Assembly: GCA_964395665.1 (NCBI GenBank)
Contig: CAYNDH010000001.1
Location: 1 to 64,000 of the forward strand
Origin: JAEZAF01 sp964395665
Lineage (GTDB): Bacteria > Chloroflexota > Anaerolineae > Aggregatilineales > Phototrophicaceae
Length of the DNA: 64,000 bases
Reading direction: 5' to 3'
Positions 46,424 to 56,792 of this stretch are shown here, one piece after another. Position 1 is the first letter of the stretch. Every line of letters starts with the position of its first letter. The notes under the pieces were generated by a model. The model was not told the DNA's origin and did no database searches. It was given only the letters and a program-made list of their open reading frames with translations. A program made the translations under genes and the position numbers.

Positions 46424-48979
46424 TCAGGACTCCGCGCTATCCAGGATGATACCCGCCGCCCGGTCAAGACTGGCAAGCATTTTACGAACGCGGTCTTCCA
46501 GCGTTTCCGATGACAATGTCTGGCGCAGACGTTCCACCAGCAGCGGAAAAGCAAACGGCGTCGGGCGCTTCGTCGGTTTGAAGATCACCGTCGAACGCTG
46601 AAGTCGCAGCAGCGCCTGATGCAGACGTGAGCTTTCGAGCTGACGCTGAAGCACTTCACGCTGGGCCTGCACCAGCAGCAGATTATCCGGGTCATAATTT
46701 TGCAGCACATCGTACATCAGGCTGCTGGATGCCTGAAGCTGGCGAGCGGTTTTCTGTCCACCCGGATAACGCGTCGCAACCAGACCGGAGATGCGGGCAA
46801 TTTCGCGGAACTGCCGCTTCGCCATTTCACCCGCATTCAGACTTGCGAGTACATCATCGATCAGGCTTTCGGTGGAGAACAGCCGATCCGTCAGCAGGGT
46901 TTCGATGTCATCCACCGGTTCAGCAGAAAGCAGTTCGAAGCCGTAATCATTAAAGGCAAGCGTAAAGGTCATCGGCTTCTGTTGGGCGAGACGATAGGCG
47001 AAAAGCGCGGCCAGCCCTTCATGCACCAGCCTCCCCTCAAACGGATAGAAGAACAGATGCCAGCCCTCGCGGGTTTTCACCTGTTCGATCAGCAGTTCAT
47101 CCGCCGATGGGATGATCGACCATTTTGACTGAAGCTCAAAAATCGGCTGAAGCGCTTGCAGTTCTGGTGTAGTACGATCACCCTGTCGGGCATGGCTCAA
47201 CTGTTCACGGATCGCCGTACTCAATTCATCTGAAATCGGAAGGCCGCCGCCAAACCAGCGCGGGACCACACCGCGTTTGCTTTTTGCCCGCCTCACCCAG
47301 ACCGTCATATCGCGCACACGCACAAATTCAAGCACTTTACCGGCCAGTGTGAAGGTATCGCCCCGCTTTAGGCGTGAGATAAACGACTCGTCGATGCTGC
47401 CGATATTTCCGCCTTTCAGATACCGCACCTGAAGCGTCGCATCCCCCATGATCGTGCCAATCGACATGCGGTGCAGGCGGGCCGCTAGCTGATTTTCAAC
47501 CGTATAGCGTCCGTCCTGTTCCACAAGCCGGTGATACTCGGGATAAGTGCGCAGGGCCTCTCCGCCGCGAGTGACGAAATCCAGTGTCCATTCCCAATCA
47601 TCCCGTGAAAGGGTGCGAAAGGCATGGGCGCTGCGGACTTCACGGTACAGTCCGTCAGCCGTAAAGCCGCCGCCTAGCGCGACCGTCACCAGATGCTGCG
47701 CCAGCACATCCAATGGATTTTCAATCGGACGCCGGGTTTCAATCCGTCCGTTTTGCGCCGCTTCACGTACAGCGGCGACTTCCAGCAGTTCGAGTGCATG
47801 CGTGGGGACACAGATCACCCGGCTGACGGCCCCCGGCTGATGTCCGCTGCGGCCAGCACGCTGAAGCAGACGCGCCACCCCCTTCGGGCTGCCAATCTGA
47901 AGCACCTGACTCACCGGCGAAAAATCGACACCCAGATCAAGACTCGATGTCGAAACCACACAGCGCAGTCGGCCTTCATCCAAGGCGGTTTCGACCCATG
48001 CACGCAGCGTCGGGTCGAGTGATCCGTGATGCAGCGCGATCTCTCCCGCCCAGTCTGGACGGGCATCGATCAGCGCCTGATACCAGCCTTCGGTCTGGGC
48101 GCGGGTATTGGTAAAAATGAGCGTGGTGTCGGCCTGTTCAATCTGCGCGATGACCTGCGGCAGCATATTGATCCCCAGATGCCCGGCCCACGGGAAACGC
48201 TCGATTCGAGCCGGGATCAGCGACTCGATCATCACCTGTTTGGAGATCTCACCGCTGACCAGTACGCCGCTGCGGATCTCACCAGTTTCAGCATCAATGC
48301 CCAGCAGGGTGTCCAGCGCCGATTCCAGATCGCCCATTGTGGCCGAAAGTCCCCACAGCCGCAGTCGTGGATTCCAGCGGCGCAGGCGTGCCAGCCCCAG
48401 CTCGGTCTGCACACCGCGCTTGGTCGCCATCAGTTCATGCCATTCATCGACCACCACCAAACGCAGAGACGCAAACAGCTTCTCCGCATCTTCACGGGCC
48501 AGCAGCAGCGAAAGGCTTTCCGGTGTCGTGACCAGCACCGTTGGCAGGCGGGTACGCTGTCGGCTGCGCAGTGCGGATGATATATCACCTGTGCGCCGTT
48601 CAATCGACCACGGCAGGTTCAGTGCTTCTACGGGCGCACGCAGTGCCGCTTCGGTATCGGCAGCAAGCGCCCGCAGCGGTGTGATCCACAGTGCGGTCAG
48701 CGGTGCAGTCTGGCTGCGGCGTGTGACTGTCGCTAGCCGTGAGGTTCTGACAGACATGTCGGACGCTGCTTCTGCCAGCAGACCCATCCACGCGGCATAG
48801 GTCTTGCCCGTTCCGGTGGCCGTGTGAATCAGCCCACTTTTCCCATCGAGATAGGCACGCCATGCCTGACGCTGAAAGTCAAACGGCGTCCAGCCCTGAG
48901 ACGCAAACCAGGCTTCAATCAGGGCCAGCACATCCGACAGCGCAGGATTTATGGGTGAGGGTTGAGAGGCCATCAGCAT
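46424..48979 (-). CDS. Ligase-associated DNA damage response helicase (Lhr-core type)
   Basis: The 851-residue DEXH-box protein has a Q-like opening with FDFQRQAWRAYLDGKSG, the Walker A TGTGKT, the box VVDEWHEL and the C-domain motif QRAGRSGHQPGA. A winged-helix and Lhr-type region follow, ending in a helical tail. Characterised relatives unwind DNA 3' to 5' and are required for repair with the adjacent ligase. The ATG at 48979 shares one base with the ligase stop (TGATG); a GTG three bases upstream and an ATG two codons further are alternatives. Confidence 0.93.
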   Translation of the reverse strand: MLMASQPSPINPALSDVLALIEAWFASQGWTPFDFQRQAWRAYLDGKSGLIHTATGTGKTYAAWMGLLAEAASDMSVRTSRLATVTRRSQTAPLTALWITPLRALAADTEAALRAPVEALNLPWSIERRTGDISSALRSRQRTRLPTVLVTTPESLSLLLAREDAEKLFASLRLVVVDEWHELMATKRGVQTELGLARLRRWNPRLRLWGLSATMGDLESALDTLLGIDAETGEIRSGVLVSGEISKQVMIESLIPARIERFPWAGHLGINMLPQVIAQIEQADTTLIFTNTRAQTEGWYQALIDARPDWAGEIALHHGSLDPTLRAWVETALDEGRLRCVVSTSSLDLGVDFSPVSQVLQIGSPKGVARLLQRAGRSGHQPGAVSRVICVPTHALELLEVAAVREAAQNGRIETRRPIENPLDVLAQHLVTVALGGGFTADGLYREVRSAHAFRTLSRDDWEWTLDFVTRGGEALRTYPEYHRLVEQDGRYTVENQLAARLHRMSIGTIMGDATLQVRYLKGGNIGSIDESFISRLKRGDTFTLAGKVLEFVRVRDMTVWVRRAKSKRGVVPRWFGGGLPISDELSTAIREQLSHARQGDRTTPELQALQPIFELQSKWSIIPSADELLIEQVKTREGWHLFFYPFEGRLVHEGLAALFAYRLAQQKPMTFTLAFNDYGFELLSAEPVDDIETLLTDRLFSTESLIDDVLASLNAGEMAKRQFREIARISGLVATRYPGGQKTARQLQASSSLMYDVLQNYDPDNLLLVQAQREVLQRQLESSRLHQALLRLQRSTVIFKPTKRPTPFAFPLLVERLRQTLSSETLEDRVRKMLASLDRAAGIILDSAES

Positions 48980-50577
48980 CACGCTCCGTCTGGCAGCATG
49001 GCGCGGATCGTCTCCAGCGTGTCGGCCTCTTCGATTTTCTTATCATGCCGCCAGCGGAGAATACGGGGGAAACGCACCGCAATCCCGGATTTATGACGTG
49101 CCGAGCGCTGAATCCCTTCAAAGGCGAGTTCAAACACCAGTTCCGGTTTGACAGTCCGCACCGGGCCGAATTTTTCACTTGTATTCCGGCGTATAAAGGC
49201 ATCCACCTTGCGGATTTCCTCATCTGTCAGGCCGGAATAGGCTTTAGCAAATGGGATCAACACTCCCTGCTCATCCCAGACTGCAAACGTGTAATCGGTG
49301 TACAGGCTGGCACGCTTACCGGAGCCGCGCTGGGCATAAATCAGCACCGCATCCACGGTATACGGTTCGATCTTCCACTTCCACCAGTCCCCACGCTGAC
49401 GGCCCACCCGATACGGCGAGTCACAGCGTTTGAGCATGATGCCTTCGACATTCTGATCGCGGCTCTGCTGACGCTGTTCAGCCAGTTCGTCCCACGACTG
49501 CGCCTCAACCAGCGGTGAAAGCTGCAATGATGGATGCTGGATCGCCGAGACAATCTGCTCCAACTGTGCCCTGCGCCATGAAAGCGGACGCTCGCGCACA
49601 TCCTGCCCTTCAAATTCGAGTACATCATATGCCAGGAAGACGACCGGCACTTCGGCCAGCATCTTCTTTGTCAGTGACTTGCGTCCAATGCGGCGCTGAA
49701 GCTGTGCAAAAGGCATGACCTGCCCGTCATGCCACGGCAGCAGTTCGCCATCCAGCGCGACGCCCTCCGGCAGCAGGGCCGCCATCTCAGTGATTTCGGG
49801 ATAGCGGTCAGTGACCAGCTCTTCGCCCCGTGACCAGACAAACACCTGGCCTTCACGCTGGATCACCTGTCCGCGAATGCCATCCCATTTCCATTCCGCC
49901 TGCCACTGATCGAAATCACCGAGCAGCGCTTCCGGATCTTCTTCAATCGGATAGGCGAGAAAGAACGGATACGGACGGCTGATGTCCGCATCGGTTGTCT
50001 CTTTGGCGACGACATTAGTGAAAAAATCAGCGGTCGGTTCCCAGTTCCCCATCAGACGGTGGGCAATCGTGGCGGCATCCACGTCACTGACAATCGAAAG
50101 GGCGCGTGTCACCAGTCGCTGCGACACGCCGACCCGGAAAGCACCTGTGATCAGCTTGTTCCAGACGAAGCGTTCGCGGACATTCAGTTCGCGCCATGCC
50201 CGCAGCACGGCTTCCTTCTGCACAGTTTCAGGTTCAGCACGCAGCGGCAGCAGATGTTGTTCCACCCATACCGACAGCGGCAGGTCATTGTTGGATTCGT
50301 TGTTTCTCAGCAGCAGGGTGATGGTCTCGGCGCTGTCACCGATCGCATCGTAGGACTCGCTGTACAACCATTCCGGCACACCCGCTTCCTCAGCCGCCCA
50401 CGTCGCAAGCTGACGCGATCCGATGATCTGACGCGGTTTGCGCCCGCTGAGGAAATAAATCACCCATGCGGCATCATCCGGTGGGACGGATCTGAAATAA
50501 TCGACCAGCGCCTGAATCTTCTCATTGGTCTTGTTGGTTTCATCCAGTGCGGCGTACAGGTTTGCGAAGTCTCTCAT
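48979..50577 (-). CDS. ATP-dependent DNA ligase (repair operon type)
   Basis: The 532-residue ligase has an N-terminal DNA-binding domain and the nucleotidyltransferase motif I EWKWDGIRGQV, with K230 as the adenylated lysine. DGELLPWHDG, VEGIMLKR and the WWKWKIEP motif follow in the OB-fold end. It seals breaks in a damage-response pathway separate from replication, whose NAD-dependent ligase is not in this window. Its start overlaps the Exo stop by 4 bp (ATGA) and its stop overlaps the helicase start. Confidence 0.94.
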   Translation of the reverse strand: MRDFANLYAALDETNKTNEKIQALVDYFRSVPPDDAAWVIYFLSGRKPRQIIGSRQLATWAAEEAGVPEWLYSESYDAIGDSAETITLLLRNNESNNDLPLSVWVEQHLLPLRAEPETVQKEAVLRAWRELNVRERFVWNKLITGAFRVGVSQRLVTRALSIVSDVDAATIAHRLMGNWEPTADFFTNVVAKETTDADISRPYPFFLAYPIEEDPEALLGDFDQWQAEWKWDGIRGQVIQREGQVFVWSRGEELVTDRYPEITEMAALLPEGVALDGELLPWHDGQVMPFAQLQRRIGRKSLTKKMLAEVPVVFLAYDVLEFEGQDVRERPLSWRRAQLEQIVSAIQHPSLQLSPLVEAQSWDELAEQRQQSRDQNVEGIMLKRCDSPYRVGRQRGDWWKWKIEPYTVDAVLIYAQRGSGKRASLYTDYTFAVWDEQGVLIPFAKAYSGLTDEEIRKVDAFIRRNTSEKFGPVRTVKPELVFELAFEGIQRSARHKSGIAVRFPRILRWRHDKKIEEADTLETIRAMLPDGA

Positions 50578-51644
50578 ACCTGCCCTTCCCCGCCCTGATC
50601 GGTGTCGTCGGCAGCCGCTTCAGTCTCCGCCACAGTGACTTCTTCCAGTTCTTCGCGCTCACCCTCATAGCGCGTCTGGAAGCCCTGTGCCTCATAGCCT
50701 TGTTCACGCAGCCAGCGCGCCACAACCGCGACGTAGCCATGCGTTACCCAGATGCGCTCTGCACCCGTCGCTTCAATCGCCTGCATCAACCCGTCCCAAT
50801 CAACATGATCGGAGATGACAAAGCCGCGATCAACAGCCCGACGCCGACGCGCACCACGAATCCGCATCCAACCGGACGCGAATCCGCTGGAATGAGTGCC
50901 AAAGCGCCGCGTCCATGATGTGCCACGAGCAGACAGCGGCGCGATAATCAGCGCACCAGCATAACTGGCGCGTTTGGCTGATGTCGCATAGATCGTCTCC
51001 GGCAGCTTGACGCTGCTTTCACGATAGGCGCGGTTCAGTCGTTCGACTGCGCCATGGGTATATATCGGGCCGATACTGGCATCAACCCCGGCCAGCAGAC
51101 GCTGCGCCTTGCCAAGCGCATAGCCATAAATCAGTGTGGACTTCCCCGCTTCGGCATTAGCACGCCACCATGCATTAATCTGGTCGAAGACCGTCTGCTG
51201 CGGCGACCAGTGATAAATCGGCAGGCCGAATGTTGCTTCGGTGATAAAGGTGTGGCATTTCACCGGCTCAAATGGCGTACAGGTCGGGTCCGCTTCGATC
51301 TTGTAATCACCGGAAGCCACCCATACCTCACCCTGATATTCTACCCGCACCTGTGCCGAACCGAGAATGTGCCCGGCTGGATGCAGCGAGACCTGCACGC
51401 CATTCAGCATCACCCGTTCGCCATAGTCGGCAGTCTGATAGGCCGCGTCATCCGACAGACGAGCGCGGAAGACCTGCTCACCTTCTGCGGAAAAGAGATA
51501 AGCCGCGCTGCCCCGCGTCAGATGATCGCCATGGGCATGGGTGACAACCGCACGTGGAACCGGCACCCACGGATCGATATAAAAATCCCCGGCGGCGCAG
51601 TAGATCCCCTGATCGGTAAACTGGAGTAAGGTCTGTGTACTCAT
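50574..51644 (-). CDS. Ligase-associated exonuclease of the metallo-beta-lactamase/beta-CASP fold
   Basis: The 356-residue protein starts MSTQTLLQFTDQGIYCAAGDFYIDPW and has the metal motif HAHGDHLTRG. It also has HPAGHILGSAQVRVEY, WVASGDYK and the later DHVDWDGLMQAI, typical of SNM1/beta-CASP-related nucleases. A disordered acidic tail ends the protein. It is the first gene of the repair operon. The longer frame to 51692 lacks a ribosome site, so I used the ATG at 51644. Confidence 0.92.
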   Translation of the reverse strand: MSTQTLLQFTDQGIYCAAGDFYIDPWVPVPRAVVTHAHGDHLTRGSAAYLFSAEGEQVFRARLSDDAAYQTADYGERVMLNGVQVSLHPAGHILGSAQVRVEYQGEVWVASGDYKIEADPTCTPFEPVKCHTFITEATFGLPIYHWSPQQTVFDQINAWWRANAEAGKSTLIYGYALGKAQRLLAGVDASIGPIYTHGAVERLNRAYRESSVKLPETIYATSAKRASYAGALIIAPLSARGTSWTRRFGTHSSGFASGWMRIRGARRRRAVDRGFVISDHVDWDGLMQAIEATGAERIWVTHGYVAVVARWLREQGYEAQGFQTRYEGEREELEEVTVAETEAAADDTDQGGEGQV

Positions 51645-51739
51645 ATAGCCGCGAAGTATAAAAATGTTTGTTCCATACTTGCTGAGTACCACATAATAGA
51701 GCCTTTAGAACGCCGCCATTCGCATCAGACAGTTAGCAA

Positions 51740-53437
51740 TCAGGCACGCCGGACACGGCGCAGCACCATCTGCGGGATCAGCCGCGCCTCTTCCAGCCCG
51801 AACGCGGTAGCGACTCCAAAATAGACGGCAGCCCCCGCTATTCCAGCGATCATGAGCTGCACGATACTGCTGGATGTGCCGGTCAGCGCCAGCACTGCAA
51901 TAAGCACGACACTCATCGCTAATGTCGCCAGTGTCATCCGGCTGACACTGATCCTAAGTTCGCTGACTTCGGCCCATTGCAGGCGGCGCGTCAGCAACCA
52001 CCAGAGGACCGCCGCTTCGACCAGCGTCGTCAGTGAATTCGCCAGTGCAAGGCCGCCGAATGCCCCACGTGAGAGCGTCGCCGGATCACCGATAAACTGG
52101 ATCAGAATGACATTCAGCGTGATATTCGCCAGCATCGCACCGATCCCGATCAGCACTGGCGTGCGGGTATCCGACAGGGCATAGAAAGCACGCGACAGGA
52201 CTTCAAGCATGGCATGGCCGACGACCCCCAGTGAGAAGAAAGCCAGCGCCCACGCGGTCCCGGCGACGGCTTCAGCGTCAAATGCCCCGCGCTGATACAG
52301 CACTTCGACAATCGGCTGACCGAGCAGAATCAGCACGGCAGTCGCGGGCACTGCGAGAAACAGAATACTCCGCATCGCGCCGACCAGCCGTTCCTTATAA
52401 CCGTCCATATCGTTGGCCGAAGCCAATGCGGAGAGTGATGGAAATACCGCCGTCCCTACGCTCTGCGCGATAATACCGAGTGCGAAAAACATGAGGAACC
52501 ATGCATTATTCAGCGCGACCAGACTCCCGGCGATCATCGCGGTTGCAAAGGTAGTATTGACCAGAAAATTGATCTGTGTCACAGCCAGCCCCAGCATTCG
52601 CGGCATCATCAGACGCATGACGGACGTCACACCCTCAAGCCGTGGATTAGGCAGGAAGCGTGGGCGTCCGTCGAGCTTACGCAGGCCGGGGATCTGAATG
52701 GCGAGATGCAGCACCGCTCCCAGCAGCGCGCCGAAAGCCAGCCCATAAACGTTAATCGTATGCGGCGCAGCAGCGATCACCGCAGCGGCTCCATCTGGCA
52801 GCAGTGATGCAAGTGCAAGCGGTGATGGCTGCGGGTAGGCGAAATAACCGGTAGTGGTTGGCAGCAGCGGCGCGATCACCAATGCACCGATAATCAGGCC
52901 GACATTATTCATACTCAGGGCCAGCGCAGGCAGCATAAAATTCTGATAGGTGTTCAGGATGCCCATCATCAGCCCGCTGACGCTGAAGATCACGGTCGTC
53001 GCCAGCATGAGCTGTGTCATCCGCACCGCCAGTTCCTGATAAAGCTCGTTCTGATAAAACAGCGGCATATACAGCGGCGCCGTAATTGCCAGCAGAATGC
53101 CTAATGCACCCGCTGCCAGTGCCGAGAGCGTCATGACAGCGCTGGCAAGCTGCCAGCTTTCTTCAATCCGTCCGGATGAACGCAGTCTCGCAAAGACCGG
53201 GATGAATGACGATCCCAACGCGCCACCAGCGACCAGTGCAAACAGCAGTTCGGGGATACGCTGTGCGGCATAAAAGGCATCCAGTTCACTGCTGGCCCCG
53301 AACATCGCGTTATAAATCGCAGTCCGCACCAGACCGAGCACACCGCTGGCAAAGAAGCCGAGTAATACAATCAGGGCGGCACGCATAACCTGTGTGCGAG
53401 AGAGTGCCTGCGATGTAGAAATGGTCCCAGTGGTCAT
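51740..53437 (-). CDS. murJ: Lipid II flippase MurJ (MVIN family)
   Basis: The 565-residue membrane protein has about fourteen helices and the MVIN opening LGFFASGVLGLVRTAIYNAMFGASSELDAFYAAQRIPELLFALVAGGALGSSFIPVFAR. RMMLPRMLGLAVTQINFLVNTTFA and the later ALSDTRTPVLIG also match. It moves lipid-linked peptidoglycan precursor across the membrane, so the organism should have a peptidoglycan-based wall. It follows, but is not tightly coupled to, the repair operon, and it is divergent from the giant GAP1-like gene. Confidence 0.95.
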   Translation of the reverse strand: MTTGTISTSQALSRTQVMRAALIVLLGFFASGVLGLVRTAIYNAMFGASSELDAFYAAQRIPELLFALVAGGALGSSFIPVFARLRSSGRIEESWQLASAVMTLSALAAGALGILLAITAPLYMPLFYQNELYQELAVRMTQLMLATTVIFSVSGLMMGILNTYQNFMLPALALSMNNVGLIIGALVIAPLLPTTTGYFAYPQPSPLALASLLPDGAAAVIAAAPHTINVYGLAFGALLGAVLHLAIQIPGLRKLDGRPRFLPNPRLEGVTSVMRLMMPRMLGLAVTQINFLVNTTFATAMIAGSLVALNNAWFLMFFALGIIAQSVGTAVFPSLSALASANDMDGYKERLVGAMRSILFLAVPATAVLILLGQPIVEVLYQRGAFDAEAVAGTAWALAFFSLGVVGHAMLEVLSRAFYALSDTRTPVLIGIGAMLANITLNVILIQFIGDPATLSRGAFGGLALANSLTTLVEAAVLWWLLTRRLQWAEVSELRISVSRMTLATLAMSVVLIAVLALTGTSSSIVQLMIAGIAGAAVYFGVATAFGLEEARLIPQMVLRRVRRA

Positions 53438-53618
53438 AAAATTCCTGTCTGTATATCCGGCGCGGCACTTACTGAAGTACGATTTCCGGTTTCAGTATGG
53501 CGGCGCTATAATTAGCTACAGTTTCCCAGTTTTGCAGTTTGAGATCAGCGTGTGTATACGGAAGATCAATCGATCTGTCCGTAAGCGCCCTCAACCGGAT
53601 TAATCGCAAAGGCGAATT

Positions 53619-56600
53619 GTGGCGAACACAAACTTTTCTCTCGATCATTTTTACACGGGTCATTTCATAGATCAACCGGAAGCGCCACGAGTGCTGTCCC
53701 GTTCGTCAAATGTTACTACTGAAATCGCGACCGCAGTCCTTGAGCGTTCCAATCTGCCCCCCTTGACAGTCGGAGATGGTACCAGTTGGGCGCTGATCCG
53801 TGGGACGAAGCAGCTTCCGTTTATCTTCGTGCAGGCACAGATCATTCAGGAAACCATTGCGGTCAGCCATTATATTCTGCTGCCGCTGGACATCCTGCGT
53901 ACACTCGGCGGCAAACTGAAGGTGCTGCAACTACTGCTTCAGGAAGTCCTGCCGCATCCGCGTGATCTTCGTCAGAAGCAGCCGCTGCAACCGGTGACGC
54001 TGATCATCCCGGATGAGGATGATGCCAGTGCGCAAGCCGATGCGATGCTGACGCTGATGGATATCGTCAACAACCGGCTGGAATCTATCGAAAAACTGCT
54101 GGCGGCAATTGTGCAGGGCGTGCAGATCATCGTCACCCATGCGCCAAAGGACATTAACCAGCGGATGGATTTTATCCTGGGGCTGCTTGCCCTGCTTCCA
54201 CCGTCCGTTCGATTTGCCGTGACATTCACCACCTACAGCGAAAGTGCAACCGATCTCGATGTGCAAATTCGCTTTCTGGATCAGGGCGAACCGGCTGCCG
54301 AAACACTGGTCTTTAACTGGGAAAGCAATGAGCTGTCGGGGATATTCCCTGAAGACGAGTACAGCCATTTCGTCATCAGCCAGCTTCGGCTGGATACCTC
54401 ACTGGTCATTGAGCGCACACGCGCCCTGACTCCTGCGGCTGGATGGCGAATGCGCCAGTCTGACCGGTTAGGTGAGGCACTGGCATACGCATCACACCGC
54501 GCCAAGCTGGATACCTCCCTGCTTAATTACCAGCCTGCGGATAAGGACGAAGTCGCCCGCATTCTGGAAAACGACCCGACACTAAGCGATGAACTGCGCA
54601 ATGTCTATGCAGAACATCTGCTCAACCTGTCGCTGGCGATGAACGACTTTAACTCGGTCGATCTGATGACGTATCTCGTCTGGCAGAATGACACCCTCAG
54701 CCAGTTCGCGCTGGATCGCCTGTCGGATACGCTCAGCCCAGCCACAGGCCGCCCCATCTATCACTTCATCCTGCGCGTCCTTCAGTATTCTGCTGATGCC
54801 GATGCAGAGGTGAGCAATACGCGATGGATCACACTTGCCCACCGTGCAGCGCTGCTGATGGTCACCGATCTGACCCGCGCCCAGAACGCCGAAGGGTTGA
54901 TCCCCATTCTTGTAGAACTGGCAAATGCACCTCACCCTGTTCATATCGAGCGCGTCGCCGGACGACTGGTCGAAATCGCGGTGCCGCTGGCGACATCCAA
55001 TCCGGAAGTGGCTAAAGCAGTCTTCCTGATGGCCGTCCTGCACCTGAATGAGGCCACCTTCCAGCGGCTGATGACACTTGAGCCGCTCGTCAAACAGCTT
55101 CCGCAGGCCGTCTCCGATCTGATGCCCTATCTTCTGAACCAGACCGATGCCGTCGCGCCAGCCGAGACCCTGATGCGGACCGTCAGCAGCCTGGACAGCG
55201 AAAGCCAGCCGCTGCTGCTGCTCCACCTGGCGCAAATGGCCCGTCAGGCTGGCCGGGTGGATCTCTTCGACAGTGATGTTTACGAACGACTGCTCGATAT
55301 CGCCCTCAAAAATCCCGACGCGGCCACAACCGAACGACTGATCGCGATCTCACAGCGCTGGACGGAACAACAGCTTCTGCTGCTGAACGAGCAGGCCGCA
55401 ACCCGACTGCTGCAATTGTGTCTGGCGCTGGGTGAATATCCGAATCTCGCCAGTCAGATGATCCAGCAGTCGTCTGTATTTTATCTGGGCGACCGCCAGA
55501 TTGATTATATCGAGATGGTGGAGCGTGTCTTCGCCGATACTGCGATCCCATCGGCACAGGCGGCCACGGCTATCAATCAGATTGAAGATGCCGGGATTCG
55601 CTCCGCACCACTGGCGATGGCCGGACTCGGCGCACTTCAAAATCGCACACCAGGCCCCGAACTGGATCACACCGCGCATCATCTGCTTGATATTCTGGTG
55701 GCCGATCCGCAGCTCTTCTCAGTGATCCGAATGTCATCGCTGATGCAGATCGTGCATTACTATCTCAGTCACGGGCGAGTGCATGACAGCGTTCATGCTG
55801 CCGGTTTACTCGCGTCAGGTGTGATCGCACACTCCGAGGATGTGCAGGAGAGTCAGCAAGCCGTCATGGAACTGTACCAGATGCTGGCACGCCGCCCGGA
55901 AACCCGTCCGCAGGCGGCAGAGGTACTGCGGATCTATGTACGTGAAGCCAGCCAACTGGATGCCCGTACCGCGATTGCCATCTTTGGCCGGGAGCTTGGC
56001 GCCAACCTGCGCGAAACACTGGAAGCCGTCTATTTTGTGCGCGAGATCACCGCAGGGCAGACGCTGGAAGAATACGCACAGGCGGTTAAAACGACCGTCG
56101 ATTTCCTTCAGGATGTCGCTTCAAGCTACGGGGAGCGCGATTATCCCACACTGGAAATGCTCAGCGCACAGCTCAGCATGATGAAAGGCGCTTTTTCGCG
56201 GGAAGAGCGGCGGGCGCTCACACGGGCATTGATGGACTCCGCCCGTGGCATCATGATGATCTATGAGCGCCAGCGCGCTTCACGGTCCGCAGGCCCCGAT
56301 AAGCTGCTAAGCGCGGCTACCGATCCCACCACCGTGCTGGATGCGGTATGGGTCATCGCCGGTTACTTCTCTGACGGCAGACGCCATGAACTGCGGCTGA
56401 AGACTGCCCTGCCGAACCCGCTGGCAGAGCGGACGCGCCAGTATCTCTATCAGGAAGGGCTGATGATGAACACTGTCATCAGTGGGCTGACAAAGGTCGC
56501 ACAGGCCGGGGCATCCATCCAACTGCGTGCCGGTGATCTGCGTGATGCGGTCATCAGCCTGAAGGCCGAACACACGGAAGCCAGTCAGCAGGAGATCACC

Positions 56601-56783
56601 CGTTCGCTGAGCGTGGATCTACAGCGTCTGGCCCTGCTGATCGATCATATTGGCAGCCGGGGAGATACACGCGCACTGGAACCGCAGGGATTAGGGGAAC
56701 GTCTCGACAGCGGACGACACCGCCCCCGAACGGCGCTGGAATTCCTGCGTTATCTGTACGGTTATTACAGTGCGCGTGGTTAA
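53619..56783 (+). CDS. Giant protein (1054 residues) with GAP1-N-like N-terminus
   Basis: No enzyme motif is visible. The first ~280 residues look like the N-terminal domain of GTPase-associated proteins (GAP1-N). They have APRVLSRSSNVTTEIATAVLE, SWALIRGTKQLPFIFVQAQ, SHYILLPLDILRTLGG and LLALLPPSVRFAVTFTTYSES. The rest is long and almost all helical, with repeated leucine-rich pairs that suggest an ARM/TPR-like solenoid. The start is a GTG at 53619 with AAAGG at about 6 nt; no ATG fits. Known GAP1 proteins sit next to GTPases in predicted conflict systems, but here the neighbours are murJ and ybaK. The assignment is by eye from conserved patterns and needs a profile search. Confidence 0.55.
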   Translation: MANTNFSLDHFYTGHFIDQPEAPRVLSRSSNVTTEIATAVLERSNLPPLTVGDGTSWALIRGTKQLPFIFVQAQIIQETIAVSHYILLPLDILRTLGGKLKVLQLLLQEVLPHPRDLRQKQPLQPVTLIIPDEDDASAQADAMLTLMDIVNNRLESIEKLLAAIVQGVQIIVTHAPKDINQRMDFILGLLALLPPSVRFAVTFTTYSESATDLDVQIRFLDQGEPAAETLVFNWESNELSGIFPEDEYSHFVISQLRLDTSLVIERTRALTPAAGWRMRQSDRLGEALAYASHRAKLDTSLLNYQPADKDEVARILENDPTLSDELRNVYAEHLLNLSLAMNDFNSVDLMTYLVWQNDTLSQFALDRLSDTLSPATGRPIYHFILRVLQYSADADAEVSNTRWITLAHRAALLMVTDLTRAQNAEGLIPILVELANAPHPVHIERVAGRLVEIAVPLATSNPEVAKAVFLMAVLHLNEATFQRLMTLEPLVKQLPQAVSDLMPYLLNQTDAVAPAETLMRTVSSLDSESQPLLLLHLAQMARQAGRVDLFDSDVYERLLDIALKNPDAATTERLIAISQRWTEQQLLLLNEQAATRLLQLCLALGEYPNLASQMIQQSSVFYLGDRQIDYIEMVERVFADTAIPSAQAATAINQIEDAGIRSAPLAMAGLGALQNRTPGPELDHTAHHLLDILVADPQLFSVIRMSSLMQIVHYYLSHGRVHDSVHAAGLLASGVIAHSEDVQESQQAVMELYQMLARRPETRPQAAEVLRIYVREASQLDARTAIAIFGRELGANLRETLEAVYFVREITAGQTLEEYAQAVKTTVDFLQDVASSYGERDYPTLEMLSAQLSMMKGAFSREERRALTRALMDSARGIMMIYERQRASRSAGPDKLLSAATDPTTVLDAVWVIAGYFSDGRRHELRLKTALPNPLAERTRQYLYQEGLMMNTVISGLTKVAQAGASIQLRAGDLRDAVISLKAEHTEASQQEITRSLSVDLQRLALLIDHIGSRGDTRALEPQGLGERLDSGRHRPRTALEFLRYLYGYYSARG

Positions 56784-56792
56784 GTCGGTGAA

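Noticed and set aside
51645..51739. LexA-type operator upstream of the repair operon
   Set aside because: GAAC and GTTC half-sites are not correctly spaced in this gap.
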